Shown: positions 32,187-44,288, counted from the first letter of the stretch. The stretch: DNA of 64,000 nucleotides from Hemileia vastatrix (GCA_030280995.1 JASXTE010000015.1:26840501-26904500), one strand, 5' to 3'. Translations and numbers: made by a program. Notes: generated by a model not told the origin, from the sequence alone.

Positions 32187-34756
32187 AATTCACCAGAAGC
32201 CGTCCGTTTAATATGCCGCTTCTTGGTGCAAACACAACACTGGCACAGAGTAGTAATCCCTGGCCGTGTTTCCCAACCTTCATCTCCGGGAGGCGCTAAC
32301 CGCATATGTAACCTCCGCATACCTTCACCAGTGATTTCCAAACTAATCCCCATGCCAGCTTAATACCCTATCCTGGCCTCAAAATCCATCAAAAAAGGAC
32401 CACCAAGAACATTTTTGACTGCTCCTCTGGCCACATAAAAGTGAACCTTACCAACAGATCCACCAATTCCTAACCTGACATGCTCAGCTGTACCCATCAG
32501 CTCTGTTGCATGCCCTCCAATACCTCTGAGGTTTCCCCCAGTCCCACTTTTAATTGGAAAGCCTATACTCGTCGCTTGCTCCAATGAAATTAAATTAATT
32601 TGAGACCCTGAATCGACCAAGGCCTTAACTTCTTTACCATTAAGAGTTACCACCAGGTAACCCAGGGGAGCGGAAAAATGCGTATCTACATCTTCACCAA
32701 ACTTTTCAGCATTTTCACAAATATATTCCACCTCTCCAGTGGAAGCCCGACGCCTCGTCAAATGCTTCTTTTGCTTTTCAGCAAGCGCCGGACTAATCGT
32801 AAATAACTCCCCTAAAGATAAGGGAATCTGCAGTTGATTCACCCTATTCAAAACTGCGTCCATCGCATTAGCTTGACCAGAAACTACTGGCCGCTCATAC
32901 TGGACCTTTGATTTAACAACCTTGGCCCTGGGTACCTCTTGAGGTCCAACCGAGCCATCTTCACCCCCCATTATAACATCTTCAATTTCTATAACCCTAA
33001 CTCCGTCACCAGCTTCTTGCACTAATCCTGATCCATCGCTAGTCCTTCTTACTCCCTCCATTGGGATGGGACCACTAAAACTTGGTCTGGGTAGAGACAC
33101 CAACGGTAGGTCCTCCTCAGAATCCGAATCATCCTCTGGCATAGGCTCACCATTTAAATCAAACTTGCCATAACTAGGGGGCCCCATATCAGCAATCCCC
33201 TTCTGCATTTTATATAATTCATCCTTAGAGTAAGGGTTCAATTTGTTGGCGGCAGTTTGAGCACTAGAATACTTGTCCTTAGAGTAAGAGTTCACTTTGT
33301 TATTGGCCTTGCCAGGATTAGCCCTCAATTGGCTCTGAATGCTACTTTTCGCCTTAGTAGCAGCTGCTCTTCTAGCAGCATTAACATCGTATTCGCCAGC
33401 CATACAGCTACCCTCCACCTGAGCAACCGTTGCCAGCTCTAAACCACCAAAAGAAGTAGAAAATGTGGCTTTACTGACCTCTTTCTCCTTGCCCTTGTCA
33501 GCTTTACCACCATTACCATTACCATTTTTGCCACTCTTGGTATTAACATCTTCATCCGTCACCTCTTCAAATCTGGCTCTCCTTTCAGCCGTTAAACTTC
33601 TTCTGACCAAATCAGAAGGAGACTGTCCATCACTGGGCTTGATGAGCAAACCATTAGGAAATTTATAAACTTTACCATCAAATAAAACTCGCCCAGCATC
33701 CATATCCTTATCAAGAGCAAAAAAAACTGTTGCTCTATGCCCCCTCCTATTGCAATAGGAGCACACCTTTGGCTTGTCATAGCCACCTCTATATCCATTA
33801 CTACCACCATTCCCACCATTTCTGCCATTGCCTGGGAAGCGGTTACCGTTGTTATTGCCATTATAATTTCGACGTTCATAACCTCTGGACTGATAAGAAG
33901 TCGACGTCAACGAAGAAGCGATTGGGGCCTTGTTGGCCTTCTGGGTTTCTTGAACAAATATTTTTAATTGTTTCGTTAAATCGGCCAAGTGATCGACCAT
34001 CTTATTATCTACATTGCCCTCCACTTTAGCAGCAGGTAATCCCATTTGTGCCTTCTTGGCCTCCTGGGCTTTGACCATAATATTGTTGTTTTCGGCCAAA
34101 ACCTCGCTAACCTTGCTAACATATTGAGTGCAAGACTCTTGATATTTGTCCAACGCTAATAACTTTAGATGGGCCTGAATGTTCTCTTTGATAATCTCCA
34201 GAGCTGGCAGTTTCTGCTCACCATTAGGCAGTTCCTTCATCAAATCTTTTCTTGAAAGATCCTTCAAGACATCCATTTGAATATCCCTGCTGCATGCTGT
34301 CCAAAACAAATCTTTTGCTTGATTCTCATGCACTAACTCATCCACCAATATGAGATATTCCACCACTTCATCAAACTGAACACAGAGCTTTTTGAAGTCA
34401 GCCATAGAAGAAACTCCACCTTTTGCTTGCCAGCCTCCAATGATTTTATTAAGGTCCATCATAGTAAACCTAACACCCCATCTATCAACCATAGCTTTAG
34501 AAAGCTTAACCCAATCCTTGTCCTTAAATGCCTGCATAGCAATAACCTCTTTTTCCTCCTCCCTATCAGCAATAAAAAACCTAACTTGCTTCACCATATC
34601 CACATGAGAAGCACCATCAACAGCAGCAGCAGCTTCATACCTGCTAATGAACCATTTAACCTCCTCCCCATCAAACTTTGGGCCATCCCAAGAAACAATT
34701 CTAACTGAGGGAGTAAGAGGGTTAGAAGATCCAGAAGCAACAGCAGAAGAAGAAAT
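32144..34756 (-). pseudogene. Gag-protease ORF of inner element, start codon lost and one stop
   Basis: Compared with outer, whose ATG is at 43010, the start is ATT here (34756-34754); the next in-frame Met is 34603. Gag: SVRIVSWDGPKFDGEEVKWF, then a long helical domain. The knuckle is CSYCNRRGHRATVFF, so its fourth Cys is Phe (outer keeps C-x2-C-x4-H-x4-C). A Gly/Asn-rich stretch and YKMQKGIADMGPPSYG follow. Protease: VKALVDSGSQINLIS at about 32620 and GGPFLMDFEARIGY. A TAA (CAA in outer) at 32360 interrupts before SLEITGEGMRRLHMRL and a Cys cluster CQCCVCTKKR; the frame ends TTTTTTG-GGG-TAG at 32144. Confidence 0.8.
32150..32156 (-). promoter_or_regulatory. Candidate -1 frameshift site, inner element
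   Basis: On the minus strand the zero frame reads CAT-TTT-TTG-GGG-TAG. T-TTT-TTG is in slippery phase, and the -1 frame continues G-V-A-G-A-D-H into the pol ORF. The same arrangement occurs in outer (40354-40360) and E (57574-57580). Confidence 0.6.
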
Positions 34757-34799
34757 CCCAATAAGTAATGAAAAGCGTTAACAATCGATAAAATAACAA

Positions 34800-34861
34800 G
34801 CCTCTTTCAGGCCAATAACAAAAATCCAATTAGAGTTCCAGAAAATAAGCCTCTTGCAGGC
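34800..34861 (-). other. Leader with two small hairpins (inner element)
   Basis: GCCTCTTTCAGGC (34800-34812) and GCCTCTTGCAGGC (34849-34861) are short palindromes (GCCT-n5-AGGC), each within a repeated AAC...AAG context between primer site and gag. Outer has the pair at 43054-43066 and 43103-43115. Packaging or dimer signals sit here in retroelements; the role is inferred. Confidence 0.45.
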
Positions 34862-34912
34862 TAATAACGTTCTTGATCCAACTAAGTCTTTAAAGAAAGC
34901 TAGAGAAATCGG

Positions 34913-34930
34913 ACCCCACGTTGGGCGCCA
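34913..34930 (-). promoter_or_regulatory. Primer binding site of inner element (tRNA-Lys type)
   Basis: Minus strand TGGCGCCCAACGTGGGGT, two bases after the LTR end CTTACCATA. It matches the primer site known for tRNA-Lys (the Lys1,2 type of retroviruses). Confidence 0.85.
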
Positions 34931-34932
34931 AC

Positions 34933-36053
34933 TATGGTAAGGTAAACTCTTACAGTCGCCTTGCTGTAAGCAGAATCCGGAGGAGATGTGTGGATTTAGC
35001 TGAAAACCCCGTCCTTCCAATAAAAATAACAAAATGGGAATTCTAAATCACTAAGCTAACCAATCTACTTGGATCCAATTGATGAAAATAATAAAACTCT
35101 AAAATAATTAACGCTTATTGAGATTTAAATAAAAGTGGCTGTTGATAAAAGAAATACTGATAACAACAATTAAGGTGTACCAGTGAAAGATCTGAAAAGA
35201 TTGACTTTTATGTTTTTATAATAATTTGAATTTTTATGAGACAGCAATAATCAAGTCCCAGCGACGAAGACCTTTCTAAAGATACCCTGTTTAAAGTGTG
35301 ATTTAAATTGTTGAATAGTATTTCTAAAATGTTAAATATAAAAATATAAAGTTATAAGGGTATTACAAATTTATTTAATTTGTTGAGTAATAAAAAATGA
35401 GACTGTGGTAGTTAATGATTAAGCTGTATAATGTGTCCCCCCTCTCAATTTCGAGTTTGAGAAGCGCTTAAGTATTCCTAGTCACGTGCCTAAGTTTTCC
35501 CCTCCAGAGCTCTTCCAGAGTCAATCCGGAGCCCGTACGGAGTCAAAGCGGAGTTCGTACGGAGTCGGAACGGAGTCCGTCCGGACTTCCGGACTCAATT
35601 AGAACCTTAAAACTATAATAAAAAATCTAGAAAAATTACACATAATAGAGCTACTTCCCCTTTACATACCAAACTAATTTTCGTAGTCTGCGCAGCTATA
35701 ATTACCCCGTGAAAATTCATCAAAGTTAAGTAATTTTTGAAAATGTAAATATTTCTATAAAACTTTAAAATTCATTTAAAATATCTGAAAAATAGTAAAA
35801 ATTCTGGGAAAATTTCCCAAGGTTCTTGAGTGACTTGACTTGATACTTATAAATTTTTCAGACCGTAAAAATAAGTTTTCTCCGTAAAATAAATTGTATT
35901 TGTGTAGGCATTCGCTCGTGACCAATTTCTTCATATTTTAAACTCCAATAAATTAAATAAAACCCTTTTATAAAAAATAATAACGCCAATCTTGCACACC
36001 GTAATAACTCCATTTACATATTTAGGTGCCCTACTAAACTTTAGGCTACCACA
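34933..36053 (-). repeat. 5' LTR of inner element
   Basis: Same ends as its partner. CGG island at 35525-35598. Drives gag-pol transcription to the left if active. Confidence 0.9.
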
Positions 36054-36260
36054 ACGACAGTAAAGTATTTTGATAAAAAGAAGATAGTTTATCCTCGTTG
36101 CGGAGGAATCCATAAAATTTTGTTGATATCATAGTTTATCCTCATTGCGGAGGTATCCATAAAATTTCATAAATTTCATAGTTTATCCTCATTGCGGAGG
36201 TCAATAAAGTTTTTATAAACATCATAGTTTATCCTCATTGCGGAGGTAGACTTTGGCACT
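36054..36260 (-). repeat. Four CCTC-N6-GAGG motifs at the 3' end of outer pol
   Basis: Copies at 36085, 36132, 36179 and 36225, spaced 47, 47 and 46 bp, with ATCCATAAAATTT between them. This is the only near-regular tandem set of the motif. It lies just after the integrase stop, with the inner element inserted next to it. Confidence 0.75.
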
Positions 36261-37580
36261 CCTGGTGCCTCTAGGATAGAACCGTTTCACTTGATCGGCC
36301 GCTACCCTCTTCTTCAATTCAACTCCATCCAACTCTTCTAACACATATGAACCGCCGGAAACTTGCTCCTTGATTTTATACGGTACATTCCACCTATCTG
36401 CAAACATCTTTCACCATTGACTCTCTAGACTTCTATTATACACCAGGACCATATCACCTGGGTTCAAAGGTTTCCTTAATTGATGTACCAACCGCTCATC
36501 CCAATATCTGACTGATTGATTTCGGATCTTCATCATCCGCGAATATGCCTTTTCTAAATATTCTTCTTTCTTTTCTAGCTGCATCATTCTTGCACACAAT
36601 AATTCTTCAGTAGTTTTGACTGTGTCCCAGTCAGCTTCTAAATCAACCGGTAAAACTGCTTTCTGTCCAAAAACAAGTTCATAAGGTGAAAATCCGGTCG
36701 TCCTTTTGGCAGTGATTCGATCAGCAAATAAAACTAAAGGTAAATAGTGCCTCCACTTTTCGGCACTTGTCCCACACATTTTAACTAAAGCATCCTTAAT
36801 AACTTGATGCCCTCTTTCAACCATGCCTTCAGCTTCAGGATAATATGGGGTTGCTACCCTAACCTTTGATCCAATTTTAGATACAGCATCTCTAGACTCA
36901 GCCCTAAATTCAGGACCTCCATCTACCGTCAACAATTTCATCACTCCATATCAATACACCCAAATATTTAACAAAAATTCTGCCAAATTTTTGGCAGTCA
37001 AATTAATAAGAGGCGCTGCCTCTACCCAACCAGATAAGTCTTCTCTGGCTACAATTAAATATTTATACTGTCCCTCTTTGATATAAGCGGCATCCAAACT
37101 GACTCTCCCAAAGAGTGTATTTTCTCCGGTAGTGCGTCCAGGTTCTTTTGGCCTTAAATAACTTTGTCTTTGACATTCTTTGCATGACTGAACCCAATGT
37201 TAAACAGCCATCTTCATGCCAGGCCACCAAAATTGATCAGAAATTCTTCTAAACGTTTCTCCAACACCTCTATGCCCGAGATCTTCATGCAGTGATTTCA
37301 AAACTAATTCTTGCCCCTTCTGTTGAGTTATAACTACTTGAGGATTTGGATACCTTCTCCTCATTAAACTTCAACCAGATAGGTAAAACGTAGATGACTT
37401 CCTCTTGATAGCCACCCATTCATTGTCTTCACACTCTTCTGGCCTCTCTAAAGTCAACAAATACTTGACTAACAAAAAATAAAAACCAGTCTGACCCCAG
37501 ACTTCATCTTGAAAATCTATTAATATAACATCAATAGGGACTTCTCTATCACCAATATCACCTGCACATGAATGAGCCAA
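36222..37580 (-). pseudogene. Integrase of outer element
   Basis: 37580-37371 gives the N-terminal linker GDIGDREVPIDVILIDFQDE ... STFYLSG and ends at a TGA. Zinc-binding residues, DLSGWVEA and the core follow with a stop near 36950. 36944-36411 gives LLTVDGGPEF, YYPEAEGMVERGHQVIKD and LVLFADRITAKRTTGFSPYE; 36407-36222 gives the C-terminal module DRWNVPYKIKEQ. Compared with inner it lacks the residues between DLEA and DWDT (SESYLGV). Confidence 0.75.
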
Positions 37581-40353
37581 TAATTGTTGACCCCTAAATA
37601 GATCTTTAATTGAGCTATGTCAACGTTTTCTTCTGAACCTTTGGATCCTTTGTAAAACGTATTTGAAAATACCTCTTTCTCTTTATCCACCCTTTTATTT
37701 AAATTCTCTAATTCTCCAACATATACACCATTCCTTAATTTACTACTATCCCTCACTACCAATCCATCTTCCTCTACATACACCACATCTTCTTCTACCT
37801 CCTTTCTACTGAATTTATCTACACCTTTTCCAACACCTTTATTAACATAAAAACTTTTTTCCAGTTTATCCTCTTGGTGGAGGTCATCATCACCATAATC
37901 TGAACATAATAGTCCTGCCAGTTTAACCTCATGGGGGAGGTATGTAAAGTATTCAGCTCCTTTAGTGCTGGCTTTGATAATAGGTATATCTTCATCAAAC
38001 TCTTCTGAGTCTGAATCTTCTTCAGTGGGTGGTCTCCTTGACAAAGCATCTGGCATAGTAAAAGTTTTGCCAGGCTTATGAACTAAATCAAACAAAAAAT
38101 GTTGAATAAAAGCTACCCATCTTCTCATGGGTGCGTTCGGTAAACTTGGTGAATTAATCATCTGGATTAACGATTTCGCATCCACTTGCAACTCAAAATG
38201 TTGCCCCCACAAAATATGCTGAAGTTTCTTCAGTATTTTTGCCACACCACATAATTCCAATTTTGGTTGAGAATATCTTGATTCGACCTCAGTAAATACT
38301 ACAGATTCATACCTAACTGGCCTGATGTAACCAGCTTTATCCATCTGAGAAAAAACCGCCCCAGCTGCAACCTGACTTGAATCAACTGCTAAATAAATTC
38401 TACCAGCATTTTTTCCATAATCCAACTTGTGCAGGACTAAATCCTTCCCCACAACCTCCTTCAACTTCACAAACGCCTTCTCACACTCTTCATCCCACTC
38501 CCAGTCTGCATCCTTTCTCGTTAACCTTCTCAATGAAACTTCCAATGAAGAAAAGTCTTTAATAAACATTCTAACATATATGCAAACGCCTAAAAACCCT
38601 CTAACTTAGGTCGTATTCTTGGGTCTTGGCCAGGACTGAATTTTGTTAACTTTCTTCTCAGACATAATTCTACCCTCTCTACATACCACATGGCCTAATA
38701 TTTCTAAGGCTGGCACACAACATGAAAATTTTGAACCTGAAATAGTTAAACCAGCCTCTTCAATTCAAAACAAGATTCTTTCTAATGTAATTTCAAACTC
38801 CCAAATGAATTTGCATATCCCGGGATTCTCTTCCAACACCTGGTTATCATAGTTGGTTGTTGGCCCCTTAATTCCTCCATCATCTATAAAGATTCCAGCA
38901 TATTGTGGAATTTCGTCTTGAAGGATCCAAGCCATCTGAGCTTGATAAACTGCAACCGAATTTGTTGCTCCTTGAGGTAATCTTGTTAACTGTAAACGTC
39001 CAAGTGGCGTATTGAATGTAGTGAGAGGCCTTGAGTCCGGATGTAACTCTCTCTCATCATATCCACCCATAATATCTCCCAAACCATAACACACTCTCCC
39101 TGCAAACGCTTCAACAAACTTCTCAGCACTAGGAGGTATCCCAGCATCCTTTATTGTAACCCTATTTAACTCCCTAAGATCATGAACAACTCTAAGCTTG
39201 CCATTTGGTTTCTTGATACAAAATACTGGACTAGAATAACTTGACATTGATTGCTCATACAGTCCAGTGCGTATTCGTTCTCTGAAAACTTCAATATAGG
39301 CTTCTTTTAATGCAGCCGGAATACGAATCGGTTTCTGCTGCCACAGTTCATGACATACCACAGGAATCTTGTAAGGCTCCCCATAGGAATGCTTCAAAAC
39401 ACCCCTCTCCTCTTCTACAAAAGCAATGGCCTTCTCTCGCTTGACCATCACATCTAACAACAAATTCTTCTCTTCTCCAGAAAACCAACCATCAGGTTCA
39501 AAATTAACAACACCCAGTCTCTCAAAAGTGATTCTTGACGTCTCAGAAAATTCAGGCAGATTCTTTACCAAGGGACTTTCATAAGGATTTCTTGATAACC
39601 TTGGTCTTCTCAAGGGTGGATTTGATTCGGCAGGTAGCAGTTCATTAATAGGTCGAACTTTATTTGCTACTTTCTTATATTTGGCTGCGTCCACATATAA
39701 ATTAACTTGAGGTAAAACAATTTCTTTTTTATTGCCATTAAAACTTTCATCAAATGAATCTTCTTCATCGCCAGAATCAGAATAAGAAAAATTAGAAAAA
39801 TATTTTATTTCATTTTTAAACTTTACCCTTTTCTCCTTTCCCTCGTCTAATTTATAAACAGATTTTCCAACACCTTTGCTTCCCTTATCCAACAGTAAAT
39901 CGCCAGTAAAGAAAGTTGGCAGTTTAACCTCTTGCTGGAGGACCGGAATTGAATTTTCACAAAAATTATTTTTTTGAGTTTTAATTATACTGAGATTTTT
40001 AATCGGGTTTTGATGTGATTTTTGCAGTTTACCCTCTTGCTGAAGGTCCAAAATAGAAGGAGATACTTGCAGTTTAACCTCTTGCTGGATGTCATAAAAC
40101 ATACCCTTCCAATTTTTATCCAACCTAATTTGGCCCATTTTGCCTTTTTCACCATTTTTAAATTTTATAGAAAAACAGGGTAAATCCAATAAACATATAG
40201 AAAAGTCCATAACGTATTTGCACTCCAAAGTAATATTAACAGAAAATAATTGATAATCCACTTGAATTATCTCCAAGTGAGCTGACCTATTGCAATCCGG
40301 GATCTCATCCTGAGGAGAGATTACAACATTAGAGTGATCAGCCCCTGCTACCC
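37520..40353 (-). pseudogene. Reverse transcriptase, RNase H and linkers of outer element
   Basis: From the frameshift site the frame is open to 38765 apart from one early TGA. It contains the L-Q-Q-E-V-K-L region (motifs at 40070, 40025, 39920), a basic/acidic linker, then RT: LWQQKPIRIPAALKEAYIEV, SSPVFCIKKPNGKLRVVHDL, DIMGGYDERELHPDSRPLTT, RLPQGATNSVAVYQAQM and the catalytic GIFIDDGGIKGP. Stops at 38765 and in the VRGFLGVC block. 38569-37520 holds RNase H (KLDYGKNAGRIYLAVDSSQ ... VDAKSLIQMINSPSLPNAP), PDALSRRPPTEED, motifs at 37919 and 37862, and the start of the integrase linker. Catalytic residues are intact but the frame is not. Confidence 0.8.
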
Positions 40354-40965
40354 CAAAAAATGAGGGCTTTCATCCCTTTCCAACAAACATAATTCATCAG
40401 AAGCCGTCTGTTTTATATGCCGCTTCTTGGTGCAAACACAACACTGGCACAGAGTAGTAATCCCTGGCCGTGTTTCCCAACCTTCATCTCCAGGTGGCGC
40501 TAACCGCATATGTAACCTCCGCATATCTTCACCAGTGATTTCCAAACTAATCCCCATGCCAGCTTGATACCCTATCCTGGCCTCAAAATCCATCAAAAAA
40601 GGACCACCAAGAACAGTTTTGACTGCTCCTCTGGCCACATAAAAGTGAACCTTACCAACAGATCCACCAATTCCTAACCTGACATGCTCAGCTGTGCCCA
40701 TCAGCTCTGTTGCATGCCCTCCAATACCTCTGAGGTTTCCCCCAGTCCCACTTTTAATTGGCAAGCCTATACTTGTCACTTGCTCCAATGAAATTAAATT
40801 AATTTGAGACCCTGAATCGACCAAGGCCTTTACTTCTTTACCATTAAGAGTTACCACCAGGTAACCCAGGGGAGCGGAAAAATGTGTATCTACATCTTCC
40901 GCAAACTTTTCAGCATTTTCACAAATATATTCCACCTCTCCAGTTGAAACCCGACACCTCGTCAA
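40348..40965 (-). pseudogene. Aspartic protease of outer element
   Basis: VKALVDSGSQINLISLEQ holds the active site; FLMDFEARIGYQAGMGISLE runs through where inner has a stop, then CQCCVCTKKRHIK and the terminal PHFLG before TAG at 40348. It is open from the TAA-free region at 40965 but separated from gag by a stop just upstream (GELFTISPALAE region). Confidence 0.75.
40354..40360 (-). promoter_or_regulatory. Candidate -1 frameshift site, outer element
   Basis: CAT-TTT-TTG-GGG-TAG on the minus strand, the same phase and distance to the stop as in inner. Confidence 0.6.
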
Positions 40966-41010
40966 ATGCTTCTTTTGCTTTTCAGCAAGCGCCGGACTAA
41001 TTGTAAATAA

Positions 41011-43010
41011 CTACCCTAAAGATAAGGGAATCTGCAGTTGATTCACCCTATTCAAAACTTCGTCCATCGCATTAGCTTGACCAGAAACTACTGGCTGCTC
41101 ATACTGTACCTTTGATTTAAAAACCTTGGCCCTGGGTACCTCTTGAGGTCCAACCGAGCCATCTTCACCCCCCATTATAACATCTTCACTTTCTATAACC
41201 CTAACTCCGTCACCAGCTTCTTGCACTAATCCTGATCCATCACTAGTCCTTCTTACACACTCCATTGGGATGGGACCGCTAAAACTTGGTCTGGGTAGAG
41301 ACGCCAACAGTACGTCCTCCTCAGAATCCGAATCATCCTCTGGAATAGGCTCACCATTTAAATCAAACTTGCCATAACTAGGGGGCCCCATATCAGCAAT
41401 CCCCTTCTGCATTTTATATAATTCGTCCTTAGAGTAAGGGTTCAATTTGTTGGCAGCAGTTTGAGCACTAGAATTTTTGTCCTTTGAGCAAGGGTTCAAC
41501 TTGTTGGCGGCAGTTTGAGCACTAGAATTTTTGTCCTTTGATTAAGAGTTCACTTTGTTATTGGCCTTGCCAGGATTAGCCCTCAATTGGCTCTGAATGC
41601 TACTTTTTGCCTTAGTAGCAGCTGCTCTTCTAGCAGCATTAACATCGTATTCGCCAGCCATACAGCTACCCTCCACCTGGGCAACCGTTGCCAGCTCTAA
41701 ACCACCAAAAGAAGTAGAAAATGTGGCTTTACTGACCTCTTTCTCTTTACCTTTGTCATCTTTTCCACCATTACCATTACCATTTTTTCCACCCTTGGCA
41801 TTAACATCTTCATCCGTCACCTCTTCAAATCTGGCTCTCCTTTCAGCCGTTAAACTTCTTATGACCAAATCAGAAGGAGACTGCCCATCACTGGGCTTGA
41901 TGAACGAAACATCAGGAAATTTATAAACTTTACCATCAAATAAAACTTGCCCAGCATCCATATCCTTATCAAGAGCAAAACAAACTGTTGCTTTGTGCCC
42001 CCTCCTATTACAATAGGAGCACACCTTTGGCTCATCATAGCCACCTCTATAACTACTACCACCATTACCACCATTTCTCCCATTGCCTGGGAAGCGGTTA
42101 CCATTATTATTGCCATTATAATTTCAACGTTCATAACCTCTGGACTGATAAGAAGTCGACATTGACAAAGAAGCGATTGGGGCCTTGTTAGCCTTCTGGG
42201 TTTCTTGAACAAATATTTTTAATTGTTTTGTTAAATCGGCCAAGTGATCGACCATCTTATTATCCACATTGCCCTCAACTTTAGCAGCAGGTAATCCCAT
42301 TTGTGCCTTCTTGGCCTCCTGGGCTTTGACCATAATATCGTTGTTTTTGGCCAAAACTTGCTAACCTTACTAACATATTGAGTTCAGGACTCTTGATATT
42401 TGTGCAATGCGAACAACTTGAGATGGGCCTGAATGTTCTCTTTGATAACCTCCAGAGCTGGCAGTTTCTGCTCACCATTAGGCAGTTCCTTCATCAAATC
42501 TTTTCTTGAAAGATCCTTCAAGACATCCATTTGAATATCCCTGCTGCATGCTGTCCAAAACAAATCTTTTGCTTGATTCTCATGCACTAACTCATCCACC
42601 AATATGAGATATTCCACCACTTCATCAAACTGAACACAGAGCTTTTTGAAGTCAGCCATAGAAGAAACTCCACCTTTTGCTTGCCAGTCTCCAATAATTT
42701 TATTGAGGTCCATCATAGTAAACCTAACACACCATCTATCAACCATAGCTTTAGAAAGCTTAACCCAATCCTTGTACTTATATGCCTGCATAGCAATAAC
42801 CTCTTTTTCCACCTCCCTATCAGCAATAAAAAACCTAACTTGCTTCACCATATCCACATGAGAAGCACCATCAACAGCAGCAGCAGCTTCATACCTGCTA
42901 ATGAACCATTTAACCTCCTCCCCATCAAACTTTGGGCCATCCCAAGAAACAATTCTAACTGAGGGAGTAAGAGGGTTAGAAGATCCAGAAGCAACAGCAG
43001 AAGAAGACAT
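41011..43010 (-). pseudogene. Gag of outer element
   Basis: The true ATG at 43010 gives MSSSAVASGSSNPLTPSVRI. The first domain runs to 42384, where a frame change occurs. 42354-42124 holds MVDHLADLTKQLKIFVQETQ. 42024-41542 holds the complete CCHC knuckle (CSYCNRRGHKATVC) and FEEVTDEDVNAKGG. 41499-41011 holds an extra copy of the SSAQTAANKLNP unit, then YKMQKGIADMGPPSYGKFDL and an acidic tail. Four to five stops or shifts. Confidence 0.8.
41430..41550 (-). repeat. 60-bp tandem duplication within gag of outer element
   Basis: The unit encoding SKDKNSSAQTAANKLNP occurs twice before SKDELY; inner has it once (33225-33290). In-frame repeat expansion. Confidence 0.7.
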
Positions 43011-43166
43011 CCCAATAAGTAATGAAAAGTGTTAACAATCAATAAAATAACAAGCCTCTTTCAGGCCAATAACAAAAGTCCAATTAGAGTTCCAGTAAAT
43101 ATGCCTCTTGCAGGCTAAGAACGTTCTTGATCCAAGTATGTCTTTAAATTAAGCTAGAGAAATCTA

Positions 43167-43184
43167 ACCCCATGTTGGGCGCCA
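43167..43184 (-). promoter_or_regulatory. Primer binding site of outer element
   Basis: Minus strand TGGCGCCCAACATGGGGT, one transition away from the inner site. Confidence 0.8.
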
Positions 43185-43186
43185 AC

Positions 43187-44284
43187 TATGGTAAGGTAAA
43201 CTCTTACAGTTGCCTTGCTGTAAGCAGAATCCGGAGGAGATGTGTGGATTTAGTTGAAAACCCCATCCTTCCAATAAAAATAACAAAATGAGAATTCTAA
43301 ATCACTAAGCTAACCAGTCTACTTGGATCTGATTGATAAAAATAATGAAACTCTAAAATATTTAATGCTTATTGAGAATTAAATAAAAGTGGCTGTTGAT
43401 AAAAGAAATACTGATAACAACAATTAAGGTGTACCAGTGAAAGATCTGAAAAGATTGACTTTTATGTTTTTATAATAATTTGAATTTTTATGAGACAGCA
43501 ATAATCAAGTCCCAGCAATGAAGACCTTTCTAAAGATACCCTGTATGAAGTGTGATTTAAATTGTTCAGTAGTATTTCTAAAATTTTATATATAAAATTA
43601 AAGTTATAAGGGTATTACAAATTTATTTAATTTGTTGAGTAATAAAAAATAAGACCGTGGTGGTTAATGATTAAGCTGTATATGAATCCCCCCATCTCAA
43701 TTTCGAGTTTGATAGGCTTTTAAGTATTCCTAGTCACGTGCCTAAGTTTTCCCCTCCAGAGCTCTCCCAGAGTCAATCCGGAGCCCGTACGGAGTCCTAA
43801 CGGAGTCCGTCCTGACTTCTGGACTCAATTAGAACCTTTAAAACTATAATAAAAAATCTAAAAATATTACGCATGATAGAGCCACTTCCCCTGTACATTC
43901 CAAACTAATTTTAGTAGTCTGCGCAGCTCTAATTACCCCGTGAAAATTCATCAAAGTTAAGTAATTTTTGAAAACGTAAATATTTCTATAAATCTTTAAA
44001 ATTCTTTTAAAAAAATAAGAAAAATAGTAAAAATTCTGGAATAATTTCCCAAGGTTCTTGAGTGACTTGACTTGATACTTATAAACTTTTCAGACTGTAA
44101 AAATAAGTTTTCTCCGTAAAATAAATTGATTTTGTGTAGGCATTTGCTTCTAACCAAATTTCTTTCTATTTAAGACTCAAATAAATTTAATAAAACCCTT
44201 TTATAAAATAATAACACCAATCTTGCACACCGTAATAACTCCATTTACGTTCTTAGGTGCCATACTAAACTTTAGGCTACCACA
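43187..44284 (-). repeat. 5' LTR of outer element
   Basis: 1,098 bp with the same ends. It differs from the 3' LTR at clearly more positions than the inner pair differs, so this element is older. The CGG island at 43777-43832 has fewer CGG units than in inner. Confidence 0.85.
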
Positions 44285-44288
44285 CCTG

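Larger units (their letters stand above)
26244..36053 (-). mobile_element. Inner Ty3/gypsy LTR element lacking reverse transcriptase
   Basis: LTRs 26244-27365 and 34933-36053 differ at roughly a dozen positions by eye, so the insertion is young. Target duplication ACGA (26240-26243 and 36054-36057). The site is the homologue of 29842 in its own sequence, i.e. it inserted into the 3' region of a close relative. It has two long frames (Gag-protease; integrase), no RT or RNase H, and no antisense zinc-cluster genes. Confidence 0.9.
21223..44284 (-). mobile_element. Outer Ty3/gypsy LTR retrotransposon (interrupted by inner element)
   Basis: 3' LTR 21223-22235, internal 22236-26243 plus 36054-43186, 5' LTR 43187-44284. 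Flanks ACCGG (21218-21222) and ACCTG (44284-44288, sharing one LTR base) look like a 4-5 bp target duplication with one change, and removing the element rejoins the Tet-like frame. It encodes a decayed gag-pol on the minus strand and two antisense zinc-cluster genes. Length without the inner element is about 13.2 kb. Confidence 0.85.

Noticed and set aside
33257..34029. Plus-strand ORFs opposite gag of inner (and 41597-42191 in outer)
   Set aside because: Present in both only because the gag DNA is conserved; Ser/His/Tyr-rich shadow composition and no known domain.
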